NCBI GenBank assembly: GCA_963756365.1 | Contig: CAVWNF010000003.1 | Coordinates: forward strand, 558,001-622,000 | Length of the DNA stretch: 64,000 bases | Source of the DNA: WHTI01 sp963756365 | GTDB lineage: Bacteria > Actinomycetota > CADDZG01 > WHSQ01 | Direction of reading: 5' to 3' | In this document: piece after piece, positions 54,722 to 64,000 of the stretch | Layout: every line of letters starts with the position of its first letter | How positions within the stretch are numbered: the stretch's first letter is position 1 | Notes under the pieces: generated by a model | The model's input: only the letters and a program-made list of their open reading frames with translations | Told to the model about the DNA's origin: nothing | Database searches by the model: none | Position numbers and translations under genes: made by a program

Positions 54722-55813
54722 ATGGCACGAGATCATTACGCGGTACTGGGCGTCGCGCGGGACGCACCCGCGGAGGAGATAAAACGCGCCTATCGGAAGT
54801 TGGCACGCGAGCTCCACCCTGACGCCAACCCAGACGACTCAGCCGGACACGAACGCTTCAAAGAGGTGTCCCATGCCTACGAGGTGCTGGCGGACCCGGA
54901 GAAGCGTCGGCGATACGACGCGTTCGGGGACGAGCGCGCGGGTGCGGGTGCCGGTGGGTTCGGAGATTTCGGCGGCATCTCCGATATCTTCTCGACGTTC
55001 TTCGGCGGAGCGGGCGGAGGTGGTCGCCGTTCCACCCGCGGTACCGACATCCTCGCCGAGGTGGTGATCACGCTCGAGGAAGCTGCTACCGGGGTCGAAC
55101 GGGCGGTCGAGATCAGCACCCTGGGGGGATGCGAGACCTGCTCCGGCCAAGGAACCGCCCCCGGAACCTCCGCGGTCACATGTTCTGGGTGCGGCGGTGC
55201 GGGCCAGGTGCGGCAGGTTCAACGTTCGATATTCGGCGACGTGATGACCGCGGCAACCTGTCCAAGGTGTAGTGGCACTGGCCTCGAGATCCCCGACCCA
55301 TGCCCGATCTGTGGTGGCAAGGGGCGGGTTCCCATCTCCGAAGAGATCACCGTGATGATCCCAGCCGGGATCGACGACGGTGCTCATCTCAAGGTGACGG
55401 GCCGCGGAGAAGCAGGGGTCAGGGGAGCGGGAGCGGGCGACCTCTTCGTTCAGGTGACGGTCGAGCCGCACGAGGTCTTCCAGCGCGGTGGCGACGACCT
55501 TGGCTGCGAGGTCCCGGTGCCGTTCACGATCGCCGCACTCGGGGGCACGGTCGCCGTGCCGACCCTCGACGGCTCCGAGGAGATCGAGATCGCTCCGGGA
55601 ACTCAGCCTGGCGAGATCGTTCGCCTCCGCAACCACGGGATGCCCCGTCTGCGAGGACGAGGGCGCGGAACACTCGTCGCCATCCTGAAGGTTCAGGTAC
55701 CGACCGATCTCACCGGTGATCAGGTTGCACTCTTGGCCCAACTGGCCGAGCTACGCGGCGAGGAGGCCGGGTCAAAGGGCTTCGTCGAGAAGTTCAAGCA
55801 AGCCTTCCGGTGA
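54722..55813 (+). CDS. dnaJ: Co-chaperone DnaJ
   Basis: 363 residues: J domain with HPD (ELHPDANP), Gly/Phe-rich region, four zinc-finger repeats (CETCSGQG, CSGCGGAG, CPRCSGTG, CPICGGKG) and C-terminal substrate-binding domain. It stimulates DnaK and prevents aggregation. Second gene of the CIRCE-controlled unit; its TGA overlaps the rsmE GTG. Confidence 0.95.
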   Translation: MARDHYAVLGVARDAPAEEIKRAYRKLARELHPDANPDDSAGHERFKEVSHAYEVLADPEKRRRYDAFGDERAGAGAGGFGDFGGISDIFSTFFGGAGGGGRRSTRGTDILAEVVITLEEAATGVERAVEISTLGGCETCSGQGTAPGTSAVTCSGCGGAGQVRQVQRSIFGDVMTAATCPRCSGTGLEIPDPCPICGGKGRVPISEEITVMIPAGIDDGAHLKVTGRGEAGVRGAGAGDLFVQVTVEPHEVFQRGGDDLGCEVPVPFTIAALGGTVAVPTLDGSEEIEIAPGTQPGEIVRLRNHGMPRLRGRGRGTLVAILKVQVPTDLTGDQVALLAQLAELRGEEAGSKGFVEKFKQAFR

Positions 55814-56547
55814 GCACACAGCCGTGGTTCATCGCACCGCCCTCTGAGTGGGGACCTGCCGAGATCATCCTTCCGAAGGAGGAGTCGCACCATGCCCTCA
55901 AGGTGATGCGGGTAGCTCCCCCGGATGTCATCACGATCATCGATGGCCACGGATCTATCGCCCGCTGCGCCGCGGCCAGGATCGACGGCGGGAGGCTGGT
56001 GGCGGAGGTCTTGGAGCGCGAGGACAGACGTCCCGTAACCCCAGAGATAGCCGTCTATCAGGGCGCTGCCAAGGGGGGCAAGATCGATGAGGTCGTCGAG
56101 CGCCTAGCCGAGATGGGGGTCGCCGAAACCAACGTGTTCACCTCCGAGAGGTCCGTTGTGAGGTGGGACGACAAGAAAAGGGCGAAGCTGGCCGAGCGCT
56201 GGGCGGCGATCGCGGGTTCAGCTGCGAAGCAGTCGAAGAGTCCGTTCATCATGCGCACCGATGCCCCCCTTGAGTGGAGCACCGTGCTCAGGCGGATCGG
56301 CAACGAAGCTTCCACCGTCGTCCTCTGGGAAGGTGCGTCCCTCCCGCTCCGCACCGCGCTCCACTCGCCGGTCACGCGGGTGGCTGTCGTGGTCGGACCT
56401 GAGGGTGGGTTCTCGCGCGACGAGGCCGAGGCGCTCGCAGATAAGGGGGGTCAGCTCGTTTCCCTTGGCCCCCGGATCCTTCGCACCGAGATCGCTCCGG
56501 TCGTTTCGGTGGCGTCGATCCTCTATCACTACGGCTTGATCGGCTGA
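55810..56547 (+). CDS. rsmE: 16S rRNA (uracil1498-N3)-methyltransferase
   Basis: 245-residue SPOUT methyltransferase: N-terminal PUA-like domain, knot with VVVGPEGGFSRDEAEAL and LGPRILRTEIAPV binding SAM. It methylates U1498 of 16S rRNA. GTG start within GTGA overlap with dnaJ, the standard hrcA-dnaJ-rsmE order. Confidence 0.94.
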   Translation: MSTQPWFIAPPSEWGPAEIILPKEESHHALKVMRVAPPDVITIIDGHGSIARCAAARIDGGRLVAEVLEREDRRPVTPEIAVYQGAAKGGKIDEVVERLAEMGVAETNVFTSERSVVRWDDKKRAKLAERWAAIAGSAAKQSKSPFIMRTDAPLEWSTVLRRIGNEASTVVLWEGASLPLRTALHSPVTRVAVVVGPEGGFSRDEAEALADKGGQLVSLGPRILRTEIAPVVSVASILYHYGLIG

Positions 56548-56565
56548 GTGGACTACATTCCAAAG

Positions 56566-57874
56566 ATGGCTCCCACGGTGATGGTCAAGACCCTCGGTTG
56601 CCGGCTTGAACCAAGCTGAGTCGGACTCGATGATCGAGCAACTCATGGCTCAAGGCGTGGCGCCCGTAGGTGATGAGGACGACGCTGATGTCGTTGTGAT
56701 CAACACCTGCACGGTTACCCGAGAGGCGACCAAAGCGTCGCGCTCGGCGATCAGGCGAGCGATAAGAACCCATCCCAACGCGAAGGTAGTTGTGGTCGGC
56801 TGCTATGCGGTGTCCGATCCGGATGAGGTCAAGGCGATCGAGGGCGTCGATCTGATCGTCGGTAACGACGAGAAAGAACGTTTCGCCGAACTGCTGGCGC
56901 ACAGTGCGCCGACGGCACCGCTCCTCCAGGTGGGCATGCGCCGTTCAGACCCGCCCGAGACTGCACCGTTCCGCATCCGCGCCAACCTCAAGGCTCAGAC
57001 CGGTTGCGACGAGTGGTGCAGTTTCTGCATCATCCCGACCACGCGCGGCCCGCTTCGCTCCTTGGACGAGGACGGTCTCCTACGTGAGGCGCGGACCCGG
57101 GTTGAGGCGGGCGCTCGCGAGATCGTCCTGACGGGGGTTCACCTCGGCAAGTACTTCTACGACAAGGGCGGGAACGAGCGCGACCTCCTTCGACTGTTCG
57201 AGCGTCTGCTGGGCATCGAGGGACTGTGGCGCCTGAGGCTCTCGTCGATCCTGTCGAATCACCTCACCGACGACGTGATCGATTTCATCGCCACAGAAGA
57301 TCGGATGTGTCCGTACCTTCACGTTCCGATGCAGGCCGGCCATGATGAAGTCTTGGCCGCCATGAACCGACCGTATCGGATCGGTCCTTTCATCGAGGCA
57401 GTCAGCAAGGCGAAGGAGAGGATCGACGGTCTCGCTCTTGCAACGGACATCATCGTCGGCTTTCCAGGTGAGACCGAGGAACAGTTCCAAGCGACCCTCG
57501 ATGTCACCCAGGCGATAGCGTTCTCGAAACTCCATGTGTTCCGCTATTCGGAGCGAGGCGATACCGCTGCGACCCGTATGGGTGACACCGTGTCGTCCGA
57601 GATCAAGAAGGATCGCAGCAAGCGCCTGATCGATCTGGGTAACGAGGTCAGGTCTCGGTTCCTCGAGGACCACCTCGGGCAGCCACTCGAGGTTCTGGTC
57701 GAGGACGAGCGAGAGATCGACGGCGTGATGGTTAGTTCGGGCCAGACGGGTGACTACGTGCGCGCGTGGTTCGAGGGCGGCGGGATGCTCGGTCGCATGG
57801 TCACGGTGGTGGGTGATCGGGTCCGGGCGGATGGACTCGCGGCGCACGTTCTAGAGGAGGCGAACGCACGATGA
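56566..57874 (+). CDS. mtaB: tRNA t6A37 methylthiotransferase MtaB (frameshifted near its 5' end)
   Basis: Radical SAM methylthiotransferase converting t6A to ms2t6A at position 37. The N-terminal cluster Cys of VKTLGCRL lies in one frame (ATG 56566; GTG 56548 possible), which stops after 17 codons. The rest (NQAESDSMIEQ, INTCTVT, VVGCYAV, radical SAM CDEWCSFC, C-terminal TRAM-like region) is in the next frame. One extra T at 56605-56607 explains it (CGGCTGAACC expected). About 435 residues when joined. Without the first Cys the MTTase cluster could not form, so a sequence error is likely. Confidence 0.87.
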
Positions 57875-58221
57875 CCAAAGACAGTGACTGTCTGTTCTGC
57901 AAGATCGCAGCCAAGGAGCTCGACTCTCAGGTCGTTGCCGAGACCGATTCCGTGCTCGCGTTCCGCGACATCAATCCGGCGGCCCCGACGCACGTCCTTG
58001 TGATCCCGAAGTCCCATATCGAGTCCGCCCGAGACCTGGACGGCGACCACGCCGCACTGGTGGTCGAGATGTTCCAGATGATCGCCAAGATCGCCGACGA
58101 CGAGGGCCTGGACGGCAATTACCGGGTCGTGACCAACGTCGGCCCCGACGCCGGTCAGAGCGTGTTCCACCTGCATCTGCACCTTCTGGGCGGTCGCTCT
58201 CTCGGATGGCCCCCGGGGTAA
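57871..58221 (+). CDS. HIT family nucleotide-binding protein (Hint-type)
   Basis: 116 residues with the histidine triad HLHLHLL near the C-terminus and the N-terminal CLFCKI of Hint proteins. They hydrolyse purine nucleoside phosphoramidates or aminoacyl-adenylates. ATG overlaps the mtaB stop. Confidence 0.93.
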   Translation: MTKDSDCLFCKIAAKELDSQVVAETDSVLAFRDINPAAPTHVLVIPKSHIESARDLDGDHAALVVEMFQMIAKIADDEGLDGNYRVVTNVGPDAGQSVFHLHLHLLGGRSLGWPPG

Positions 58222-58238
58222 ACTCTGAGGAGACATCT

Positions 58239-59216
58239 ATGTTGACCCACACTCAAGTCAAGATCCTCGTTCCGGGGCACCAGGAGATGGTCCGCCTCGT
58301 TGGAGCGAGAGACGAGCTGCTCAAGCTCATCGAAGGCGCCTTCGAGGTCAAGGTTCTGGTGCGCGGCAACGAGATCGTGCTGTCCGGCGAGACGGCCGAG
58401 ACCCACAAGGTCTCGCGTTTATTCGAAGAATTGATCAGCCTGCTCGAGGACGAACACATCCTGTCCGCCGAGTCGGTAGAACGCTCGATCGAGATGATCA
58501 AGAGCGAGGACCTCACGAGCCCTTCCGAGGTTCTGTCTGACACTGTCGTCGTAACCCACTCGGGGAAACCGATAAGGCCCAAGACCGCGGGGCAGAAGGC
58601 ATACGTCGATCAGATCCGTACGAACACGATCACGTTCGCGATCGGTCCAGCCGGTTCGGGCAAGACCTACCTGGCGGTTGCCGCGGCTATCCGGGCATTG
58701 AAGGCCGGTGAGGTGACCCGCATAGTCCTTACTCGTCCTGCGGTCGAGGCAGGTGAGCGCTTGGGGTTCCTGCCCGGTGATCTCGCGGCCAAGATCGACC
58801 CTTATCTGCGACCGCTTTACGACGCCCTCTACGAGATGCTCGAGCCGAACACCTTCGCTCGATTCATCGAGCAGGGCACGATCGAGATCGCGCCTCTTGC
58901 TTTCATGCGGGGACGTACTTTGAACGACTCGTTCATCATCTTGGACGAAGCGCAGAACACGACACCGGAGCAGATGAAGATGTTCCTCACCCGATTGGGG
59001 TTCGGTTCCAAAGCGGTCGTGACCGGTGACGTCACCCAGGTTGACCTTCCGCAGGGTGCGCGCTCGGGCCTCGTCGTCATCGAGCAGATCCTGACCACGA
59101 TCCCTGGTGTGACGTTCACGCACCTCGACGCTAGCGACGTGGTGCGGCACAAGATCGTTCAAGACATCGTCGAGGCGTACCGGATGTATTCCGAGGGCCC
59201 CGGCCTCAGAGAGTGA
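58239..59216 (+). CDS. PhoH-like ATPase (PhoL/YbeZ type)
   Basis: 325 residues: N-terminal KH-like region (about 1-110) and an ATPase core with Walker A GPAGSGKT, Walker B FIILDEAQN and RTLNDSFI. Works with YbeY in rRNA/ribosome quality control in the usual phoH-ybeY arrangement. GAGGAG precedes the ATG at 58239. It overlaps ybeY by GTGA. Confidence 0.93.
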   Translation: MLTHTQVKILVPGHQEMVRLVGARDELLKLIEGAFEVKVLVRGNEIVLSGETAETHKVSRLFEELISLLEDEHILSAESVERSIEMIKSEDLTSPSEVLSDTVVVTHSGKPIRPKTAGQKAYVDQIRTNTITFAIGPAGSGKTYLAVAAAIRALKAGEVTRIVLTRPAVEAGERLGFLPGDLAAKIDPYLRPLYDALYEMLEPNTFARFIEQGTIEIAPLAFMRGRTLNDSFIILDEAQNTTPEQMKMFLTRLGFGSKAVVTGDVTQVDLPQGARSGLVVIEQILTTIPGVTFTHLDASDVVRHKIVQDIVEAYRMYSEGPGLRE

Positions 59217-59653
59217 ACGTCTTCATAGCTAACGAGCAGGATCTCCCGGTCGACGAGAACAGAACGTCGACCCTGGCTCGGCACGCCCTCAGTGCAGAAG
59301 AGGTGGACGATTCCATCGAGCTGTCGGTCTTGTTCGTCACCGCGGATCACATCCGCAAGCTGAACGCTCGTTTCGCCGGCAACGACTACGCCACCGACGT
59401 GCTCGCGTTCCCGATGATGGACGGTGACGACGACGAGGATGAGGCGATGCTCGGCGATGTCGTGATCTGCCCCTCGGTAGCCGACGAGAACGCCCGCAAA
59501 CTCGGACACGACCTGGGGGTCGAGTTGGACACCTTGCTCGTGCACGGAACCCTCCACCTGCTCGGCTACGACCATCAGGGCACCGACGACAAGACAAAGA
59601 TGGATAAGCGATTGCTAGAGATCCTGGCGTCTTTCGAGAGGGAGTCCGTCTAG
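59213..59653 (+). CDS. ybeY: Endoribonuclease YbeY
   Basis: 146 residues, zinc-dependent RNase in 16S rRNA 3'-end maturation and late 70S quality control. Catalytic motif HGTLHLLGYDH and the preceding DVLAFPM are present. GTG start overlapping phoH. Confidence 0.94.
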   Translation: MNVFIANEQDLPVDENRTSTLARHALSAEEVDDSIELSVLFVTADHIRKLNARFAGNDYATDVLAFPMMDGDDDEDEAMLGDVVICPSVADENARKLGHDLGVELDTLLVHGTLHLLGYDHQGTDDKTKMDKRLLEILASFERESV

Positions 59654-60962
59654 ATGGGCGATCTGGTTGCTGGTTTATCCGTCCTCGCTCTCCTACTCCT
59701 AGCGGCGTACCTGACGCTCGCGGAGGCAGCGATAGCGAGGACGACGAAGGTGAAGGCGCACCACCTCGTGGACCAGAAGAAACGAGGGGCGGAACGCCTG
59801 CTCGACATCGTTCAGGACCCGGCCCCCTTCATGAATGTGCTGCTCCTTCTGTCTCTGTTGGCGCGGGTCGGCGGAGTGGTCATAGCTACTGCCTGGGCGA
59901 TCGATTCTTTCGGTGGCGCCTGCAGAGGCGGTCGCAGTGGCGACGATGACGGTGTTGCTCTACGTGATCGCCGAGGTCGGCCCTAGGACTCTCGCCATCC
60001 AGCACATGGAGGCGGTGGGACTGGCCGTCGCTCGACCCGTTCATGCACTCGGCCGCGGACTCGGCCCCCTCGGACGGGTTCTCATCTGGCTCGCCAACGC
60101 GATCATCAGCCCACTTCCGGGCCGCGGCATCCCCAAAGGTCCGTTCGTCACCGAAGAAGAGATCCGCGATCTCGATGAGGAAGATGACGACGATGACGAC
60201 GATGACGACGACGAGATCGAAGAAGACGAGCGCCAGCTGATCCATTCGATCTTCGAGTTCGGGGACACGGTTGTCCGCGAGGTCATGGTGCCTCGCCCCG
60301 ACATGGTGACGGCCAAGACCGATGCTCCGTTGGATGAGGTCCTCGGGATCATCATCCAGGCCGGGTACTCGCGCATCCCCATCTACGAAGGTGACATCGA
60401 CAACGTCGTCGGCGTTCTCTATGCCAAGGACCTGCTCAAGCGGATCCACGAGTCCAAAGGCGACGCCAAGGCTTCGAGCCTCGGGCGTGCACCGTTGTTC
60501 ATCCCGGAACAGAAGAAGGTCGCCGAGTTGCTCCGCGAGATGCAGAAGGAGCACGTCCACATGGCGATCGTCGTCGACGAGTACGGCGGCACCGCCGGGT
60601 TGGTGACGATCGAGGACCTCATCGAGGAGATCGTCGGCGAGATCGTCGACGAGTACGACCAAGAAGAGCCTCTGGTCGAACCTCTCGACGACGTGACGAT
60701 CAGGGTGGACGCGAAGTTGCCCATCGACGAGGTGAACGAACTGCTCGATGCCGATCTGCCCCACGAGGAATGGGACACCGTCGGGGGCCTGGTGTTCGGG
60801 CTCACTGGGCGGGTGCCGATCCCGGGTGAGGTCGTCCACTACGACACCCTTGAGTTCCGCACCGAACGCGTCGCCGGCCGTCGGATCCAGAAGGTCGTGA
60901 TCCGCAAACTCGAGCGTCGTCCGGAAGACAACGAAGAGGTTGCCGAGCGAGAACGGGCATGA
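59654..60962 (+). CDS. CNNM/CorC-type membrane protein with CBS domains (frameshifted in this sequence)
   Basis: HlyC/CorC family, proposed Mg2+/metal efflux or transport regulator. N-terminal DUF21 membrane region starts MGDLVAGLSVLAL and reaches AIDSFGG. The frame then shifts at 59911-59920 (one extra base) and continues APAEAVAVATMTVLLYVIAEVGPRT. Next come a linker with ten consecutive Asp, the motif TVVREVMVPRPDM, two CBS domains and a C-terminal CorC_HlyC domain (DEYGGTAGLVTIEDLIEEIVG). About 435 residues when joined. ATGA overlap with era. Confidence 0.85.
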
Positions 60963-61912
60963 GCCTGGACGGGCTCGACCTGGGTGGCTATCACTCCGGA
61001 TTCGTTGCGATCATCGGGCGTCCCAACGTAGGGAAGTCGACGTTGGTGAACCGTTTGGTCGGCGAGAAGGTTGCGATCACCTCGGACAAGCCGCAGACCA
61101 CCAGAACCGCTATCAGGGGCATCCTCGAGGTCCCGCAATCCCCCGGAGACCCCGGTGCCCAGGTCGTGTTCGTCGATACCCCCGGCTACCACAAGCCGCG
61201 CAACCTTCTGGGTGAGCGTCTCAACGAGCTGGTCCGTGCGGCGTGGTCGGACGTGGATGTGGCGCTCTTCGTCGTGGACGGAGAGTCGGGCGTGGGCCGC
61301 GGTGACGAACGGGTCGCTCACGACCTCGCGGCAACCCGCGGAGGTGGGACGCCGGTGTTCTGCGTGGTCAACAAGGTCGACAGGATGACCAAGGACCAGA
61401 TCATCGGAGCCCTGGGCAAGGCCTCTACCCTCGGTGAGTTCGACGAGTACATCCCCGTCTCCGCCCTCGAGGGTGAGGGGGTCGACATCGTGCGTGATCT
61501 GGTGCTGGCCCGGATGCCAGAGGGGCCGATGTACTACCCGCCAGGAACGCGCCGGGATCAGCCTCCTCCGGTGTTCGTGGCCGAACTGGTCCGGGAGAAG
61601 CTCCTGTCTCGCATGCACGACGAGGTACCTCACTCGATCGCCGTGGTCACGGATGACTACGAGGAGCGAGAGGATGGCTTGCTCGAGATCAGAGCGCTGG
61701 TGTTCGTTGAGCGCGACTCGCAGAAGGGCATCGTGATCGGCAAGAAGGGCGAGACGTTGAAGCAGGTCGGCACCGAAGCGCGCGAGGAGATCGAGTTGCT
61801 GTTCGGGCAGCGCGTGTTCCTCGAGATGCGGGTGAAGGTCGAGAAGGACTGGCAACGTCGCGCCCACGCTCTCCAGCGACTCGGCTTCGGACCGGGGGAC
61901 AGGGACCTGTGA
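60959..61912 (+). CDS. era: GTPase Era
   Basis: 317 residues; binds the 3' end of 16S rRNA in 30S maturation. G1 GRPNVGKST, G3 DTPGYHKPR, G4 NKVD and a C-terminal KH domain with IVIGKKGETLKQVGTEARE. Overlapped at both ends (ATGA and GTGA). Confidence 0.96.
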   Translation: MSLDGLDLGGYHSGFVAIIGRPNVGKSTLVNRLVGEKVAITSDKPQTTRTAIRGILEVPQSPGDPGAQVVFVDTPGYHKPRNLLGERLNELVRAAWSDVDVALFVVDGESGVGRGDERVAHDLAATRGGGTPVFCVVNKVDRMTKDQIIGALGKASTLGEFDEYIPVSALEGEGVDIVRDLVLARMPEGPMYYPPGTRRDQPPPVFVAELVREKLLSRMHDEVPHSIAVVTDDYEEREDGLLEIRALVFVERDSQKGIVIGKKGETLKQVGTEAREEIELLFGQRVFLEMRVKVEKDWQRRAHALQRLGFGPGDRDL

Positions 61913-62889
61913 ACACCCGTATCGCGTTCGAGGTCCGGAACCTCCGCAAGGTCTACGCCGAGCCGAAGGTCATCGCCAACGACGGGATCAGCTTCGAGGC
62001 GAGGCCGGGCGAGTCGTTCGGCCTGTTGGGTCCGAACGGCGCTGGGAAGTCCACCTTGGTCAAGCAACTCGTCGGTCTGCTGGCTCCGAGTGCGGGCGAG
62101 ATCCGCCTCTTCGGTGACCCGGTCGTTTCAGGAGCTGGGAGTGACCGGAGGATCGGTCAGACCGTTGCTTACCTACCGCAGAGCGCGATCCCGCTCGGAG
62201 AGCTGAAGGTGAATGAGGCCCTCAGGTGGACGGCGATGCTGCGCGGTCTCGACAAGCGAAGGGCGACCACCGAAGCGGACGAGTTGATCGAGACCCTCGA
62301 GTTGGGGAGCATCGTCGATCGGCAACTGAGGAAGCTCTCCGGCGGACAACGCCGACTGACCCACCTCGGCATGACGCTCGTCGGTCGCCTCCCAGTCCTG
62401 ATCCTGGACGAGCCGACCGCCGACATCGACCCGTCACTCAGGCGACGGATCTGGGATCTGGTCCGCCAGCGCACCAAGGCCGGATCGTGCGTGATCCTCG
62501 TGACCCATGACGTCGCCGAAGCCGAGCACGCCCTCGATCGGGTGGCGATCATCGACCGGGGCAAGGTCGTTGCATCCGGCACCCCGGCCGAACTCAAGCG
62601 CGATCTGGCACACCGAACGCGGATCGAACTGGTCGTCTCCGAAGGGGGAGGGCTCGATCCCCGCCGTCTTGCCGGTGAGATGGGAGGAGACACGAGGGTG
62701 CGAGGTCGCAACGTTTCCGCCTGGGTCCCCGCGGACCTTGCCCTCCGAACCCTCGAGAAGGTCATGGCGGCGAGCGAGCCCGGCCAACTAGAGGATGTCC
62801 GTCTGGTCACGCCGAGCCTCGAGGATGTCTACCTGGAACTCCGGGGCCACGGGCTCGATGAGGATGAGATCGAGGAGGAGCACTCGTGA
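61909..62889 (+). CDS. ABC transporter ATP-binding protein
   Basis: 326 residues: Walker A GPNGAGKST, signature LSGGQRRL, Walker B VLILDEPTADIDP and switch His in LVTHDVAEAEH, with a C-terminal extension (VTPSLEDVYLEL) typical of ABC-2 exporters. GTG start overlapping era and GTGA overlap with the permease, so the pair is co-translated with the ribosome-assembly genes although functionally unrelated. Substrate unknown. Confidence 0.9.
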   Translation: MNTRIAFEVRNLRKVYAEPKVIANDGISFEARPGESFGLLGPNGAGKSTLVKQLVGLLAPSAGEIRLFGDPVVSGAGSDRRIGQTVAYLPQSAIPLGELKVNEALRWTAMLRGLDKRRATTEADELIETLELGSIVDRQLRKLSGGQRRLTHLGMTLVGRLPVLILDEPTADIDPSLRRRIWDLVRQRTKAGSCVILVTHDVAEAEHALDRVAIIDRGKVVASGTPAELKRDLAHRTRIELVVSEGGGLDPRRLAGEMGGDTRVRGRNVSAWVPADLALRTLEKVMAASEPGQLEDVRLVTPSLEDVYLELRGHGLDEDEIEEEHS

Positions 62890-63641
62890 GCGCTCCAGCA
62901 GCAACGACCTCATGGGGCAGGTTCTCGGTCCTGATGTGGATACAGATGGCCAGGCTCAGAACCTCATGGCGCCCGTACCTGATCGTCTCTTCTGTGATGC
63001 CACTCGGGATAGCGGTCCTCATGCGGGCGATCATGGATGAGGCTCAGGTCGACGAGTTCGGGGAGCAGATCGTCGCCGGCTCCGCGGTCCTCGCGATCTC
63101 GATGACTGCGATCGTGATGCTCGCTCAACGCATCGCCACCCTCAAGGAGAACGGGGGCCTGGACATCTTCCAGACCCTGCCCGTCACCCGCACTTCGGTG
63201 ATCGTCAGCGTGCTGCTCTCGTTCGCGGTGTTCTCGTTGCCCGGCACCGTCGTCGTGCTGGTACTCGGCTCGGCCCTTTTCAACCTGTCCCTCGCTGCCC
63301 TGTGGACCGCGGTCCCAGTATGGGCACTCGGCTCCCTGGCCCTTGCGGGCATCGGGGTCGCCATCGGCCTGGGGGCCCGCGACGAACAACTCGCGGGGAT
63401 GTACTCGAACCTGGCGATGATGGCTGTGTTGTTCCTTGGCATCCTCCCCGCCGACAAGGTCCCCGGTTGGATGGGCCCGGTACGTGCGGTCCTGCCGTCG
63501 ACCTATGCGGTCAACGCACTCAAGCCAGGACTCGAGGGGAACTTCGCGTCCGGCCAGGTCTGGGACCTCTTCGTCCTGTTCCTGTTCGGGGTCGTTGGGT
63601 TCGTGCTGGTGCGCGGACCTCTGTGGCCGAAGTCGGACTGA
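62886..63641 (+). CDS. ABC-2 type transporter permease
   Basis: 251-residue integral membrane protein with about six helices and a typical ABC-2 end (GILPADKVPGWMGPVRAVLPSTYAVNALK). Partner of the preceding ATPase. Its 3' end is overlapped on the other strand by the tail of the HNH-endonuclease reading frame. Confidence 0.87.
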   Translation: MSAPAATTSWGRFSVLMWIQMARLRTSWRPYLIVSSVMPLGIAVLMRAIMDEAQVDEFGEQIVAGSAVLAISMTAIVMLAQRIATLKENGGLDIFQTLPVTRTSVIVSVLLSFAVFSLPGTVVVLVLGSALFNLSLAALWTAVPVWALGSLALAGIGVAIGLGARDEQLAGMYSNLAMMAVLFLGILPADKVPGWMGPVRAVLPSTYAVNALKPGLEGNFASGQVWDLFVLFLFGVVGFVLVRGPLWPKSD

Positions 63642-64000
63642 CACTTTCCGGCACCAACGGTCCGAAGAACCTGGCCCGCGTCGCTTCGTCTAGAGGCGGC
63701 GGACCACCGGTATAGAGCGTCCCGTCGGGTCTGTACCAGTTCGTTTCGCCCGTGACGGGATCGACCATCTCGATGCGCCATCCCCCTTCGTGCACCAGGC
63801 GGTGGTGAGCAGAACAGGGCAACGTCACCTCGTCGAGGTTCGTCTCGCCGCCGTCCCTGGCCCATTCGTTGATGTGGTGCGCCTCCATGAACCGGCGGTT
63901 GCTACACCCCGGGAACGTGCAGCACTTGTCTCGCTCCTTGAGTTGCCGCAGCATCCATGGCGGCACCGTCCGTTGGGTCCGTCCGAGGTTGAGGGCTTTC
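63520..64000 (-). CDS. HNH endonuclease domain protein (DUF222/13E12-like), 5' part beyond the window
   Basis: The C-terminal part of an HNH nuclease: RTVPPWMLRQLKERDK, zinc/metal residues in CTFPGCSNRRFMEAHHINEW and CSAHHRLVHEGGW. The frame is open to the window edge, so the start is not visible. Proteins of this type in actinobacteria carry an N-terminal DUF222 and belong to the mobile-like 13E12 repeat family. The Arg/Pro/Thr-rich tail overlaps the permease gene by 122 bp, which is unusual; the real stop may be near 63640 if an indel is present. Confidence 0.75.
   Translation of the reverse strand, partial: KALNLGRTQRTVPPWMLRQLKERDKCCTFPGCSNRRFMEAHHINEWARDGGETNLDEVTLPCSAHHRLVHEGGWRIEMVDPVTGETNWYRPDGTLYTGGPPPLDEATRARFFGPLVPESVSPTSATEVRAPARTQRPRTGTGRRGPRPGRTRSSPRVLA

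Overview
The window is a GC-rich chromosomal segment from an actinomycete-type bacterium (phylum Actinomycetota, lineage not resolvable from here, probably an uncultured or deep-branching one). The main evidence is gene order: tig-clpP-clpX, valS-folC-ndk, mreB-mreC-mreD-mrdA-rodA, rng-rplU-rpmA-obgE-proB-proA-nadD-rsfS, leuS, comEA-comEC-holA/rpsT, lepA-hemW, hrcA-dnaJ-rsmE-mtaB-HIT-phoH-ybeY-ABC/CBS-era follow one another nearly as in cultured actinobacteria. Eis-type and AAC(2')-type acetyltransferases and an R2-like ligand-binding oxidase next to a TetR gene fit the same phylum.

Layout. 1-11 kb is accessory: a CNB/thioredoxin-reductase-like flavoprotein, tRNA-Arg, an AAC(2')-like acetyltransferase, a secreted trypsin-like protease, a TetR-controlled ABC-2 exporter operon, a class III cyclase, a second TetR divergent from an R2lox oxidase, an M20 peptidase, and tRNA-Gly and tRNA-Pro around an unexplained structured spacer. 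11-24 kb holds protein quality control (trigger factor, ClpP, ClpX), an ECF sigma/membrane partner pair, a DUF3352-type protein, ValS, FolC and Ndk. 22-28 kb is the rod-shape/elongasome operon. 28-35 kb is RNA processing, ribosome, proline and NAD synthesis. 35-48 kb has tRNA-Ala, a secreted hydrolase, TypA, an ABC-F protein, a lipoprotein, LeuS, Eis, ComEA/ComEC and DNA polymerase delta. 48-64 kb has S20, LepA, HemW, an HD-GYP protein, the HrcA-controlled dnaJ-era run and a second ABC exporter, ending inside an HNH endonuclease gene.

The genes are tightly packed. Many neighbours overlap by ATGA or GTGA, and three convergent pairs share one 4-bp palindrome as both stop codons. Several genes without a Shine-Dalgarno sequence have a TANNNT box 6-7 nt before the start, which suggests leaderless mRNAs. 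hrcA has a CIRCE operator placed over such a promoter.

The most important caution is that ten conserved genes are each broken by a single apparent 1-nt shift: two exporter genes, the ECF sigma gene, ndk, rodA, rng, the ABC-F gene, the HD-GYP gene, mtaB and the CBS-domain gene. The coding sequence on both sides is intact. This looks like residual indel error in the assembly rather than gene decay. I annotate these as single genes over their full span. I found no CRISPR array, phage, transposon or clearly novel multi-gene system.
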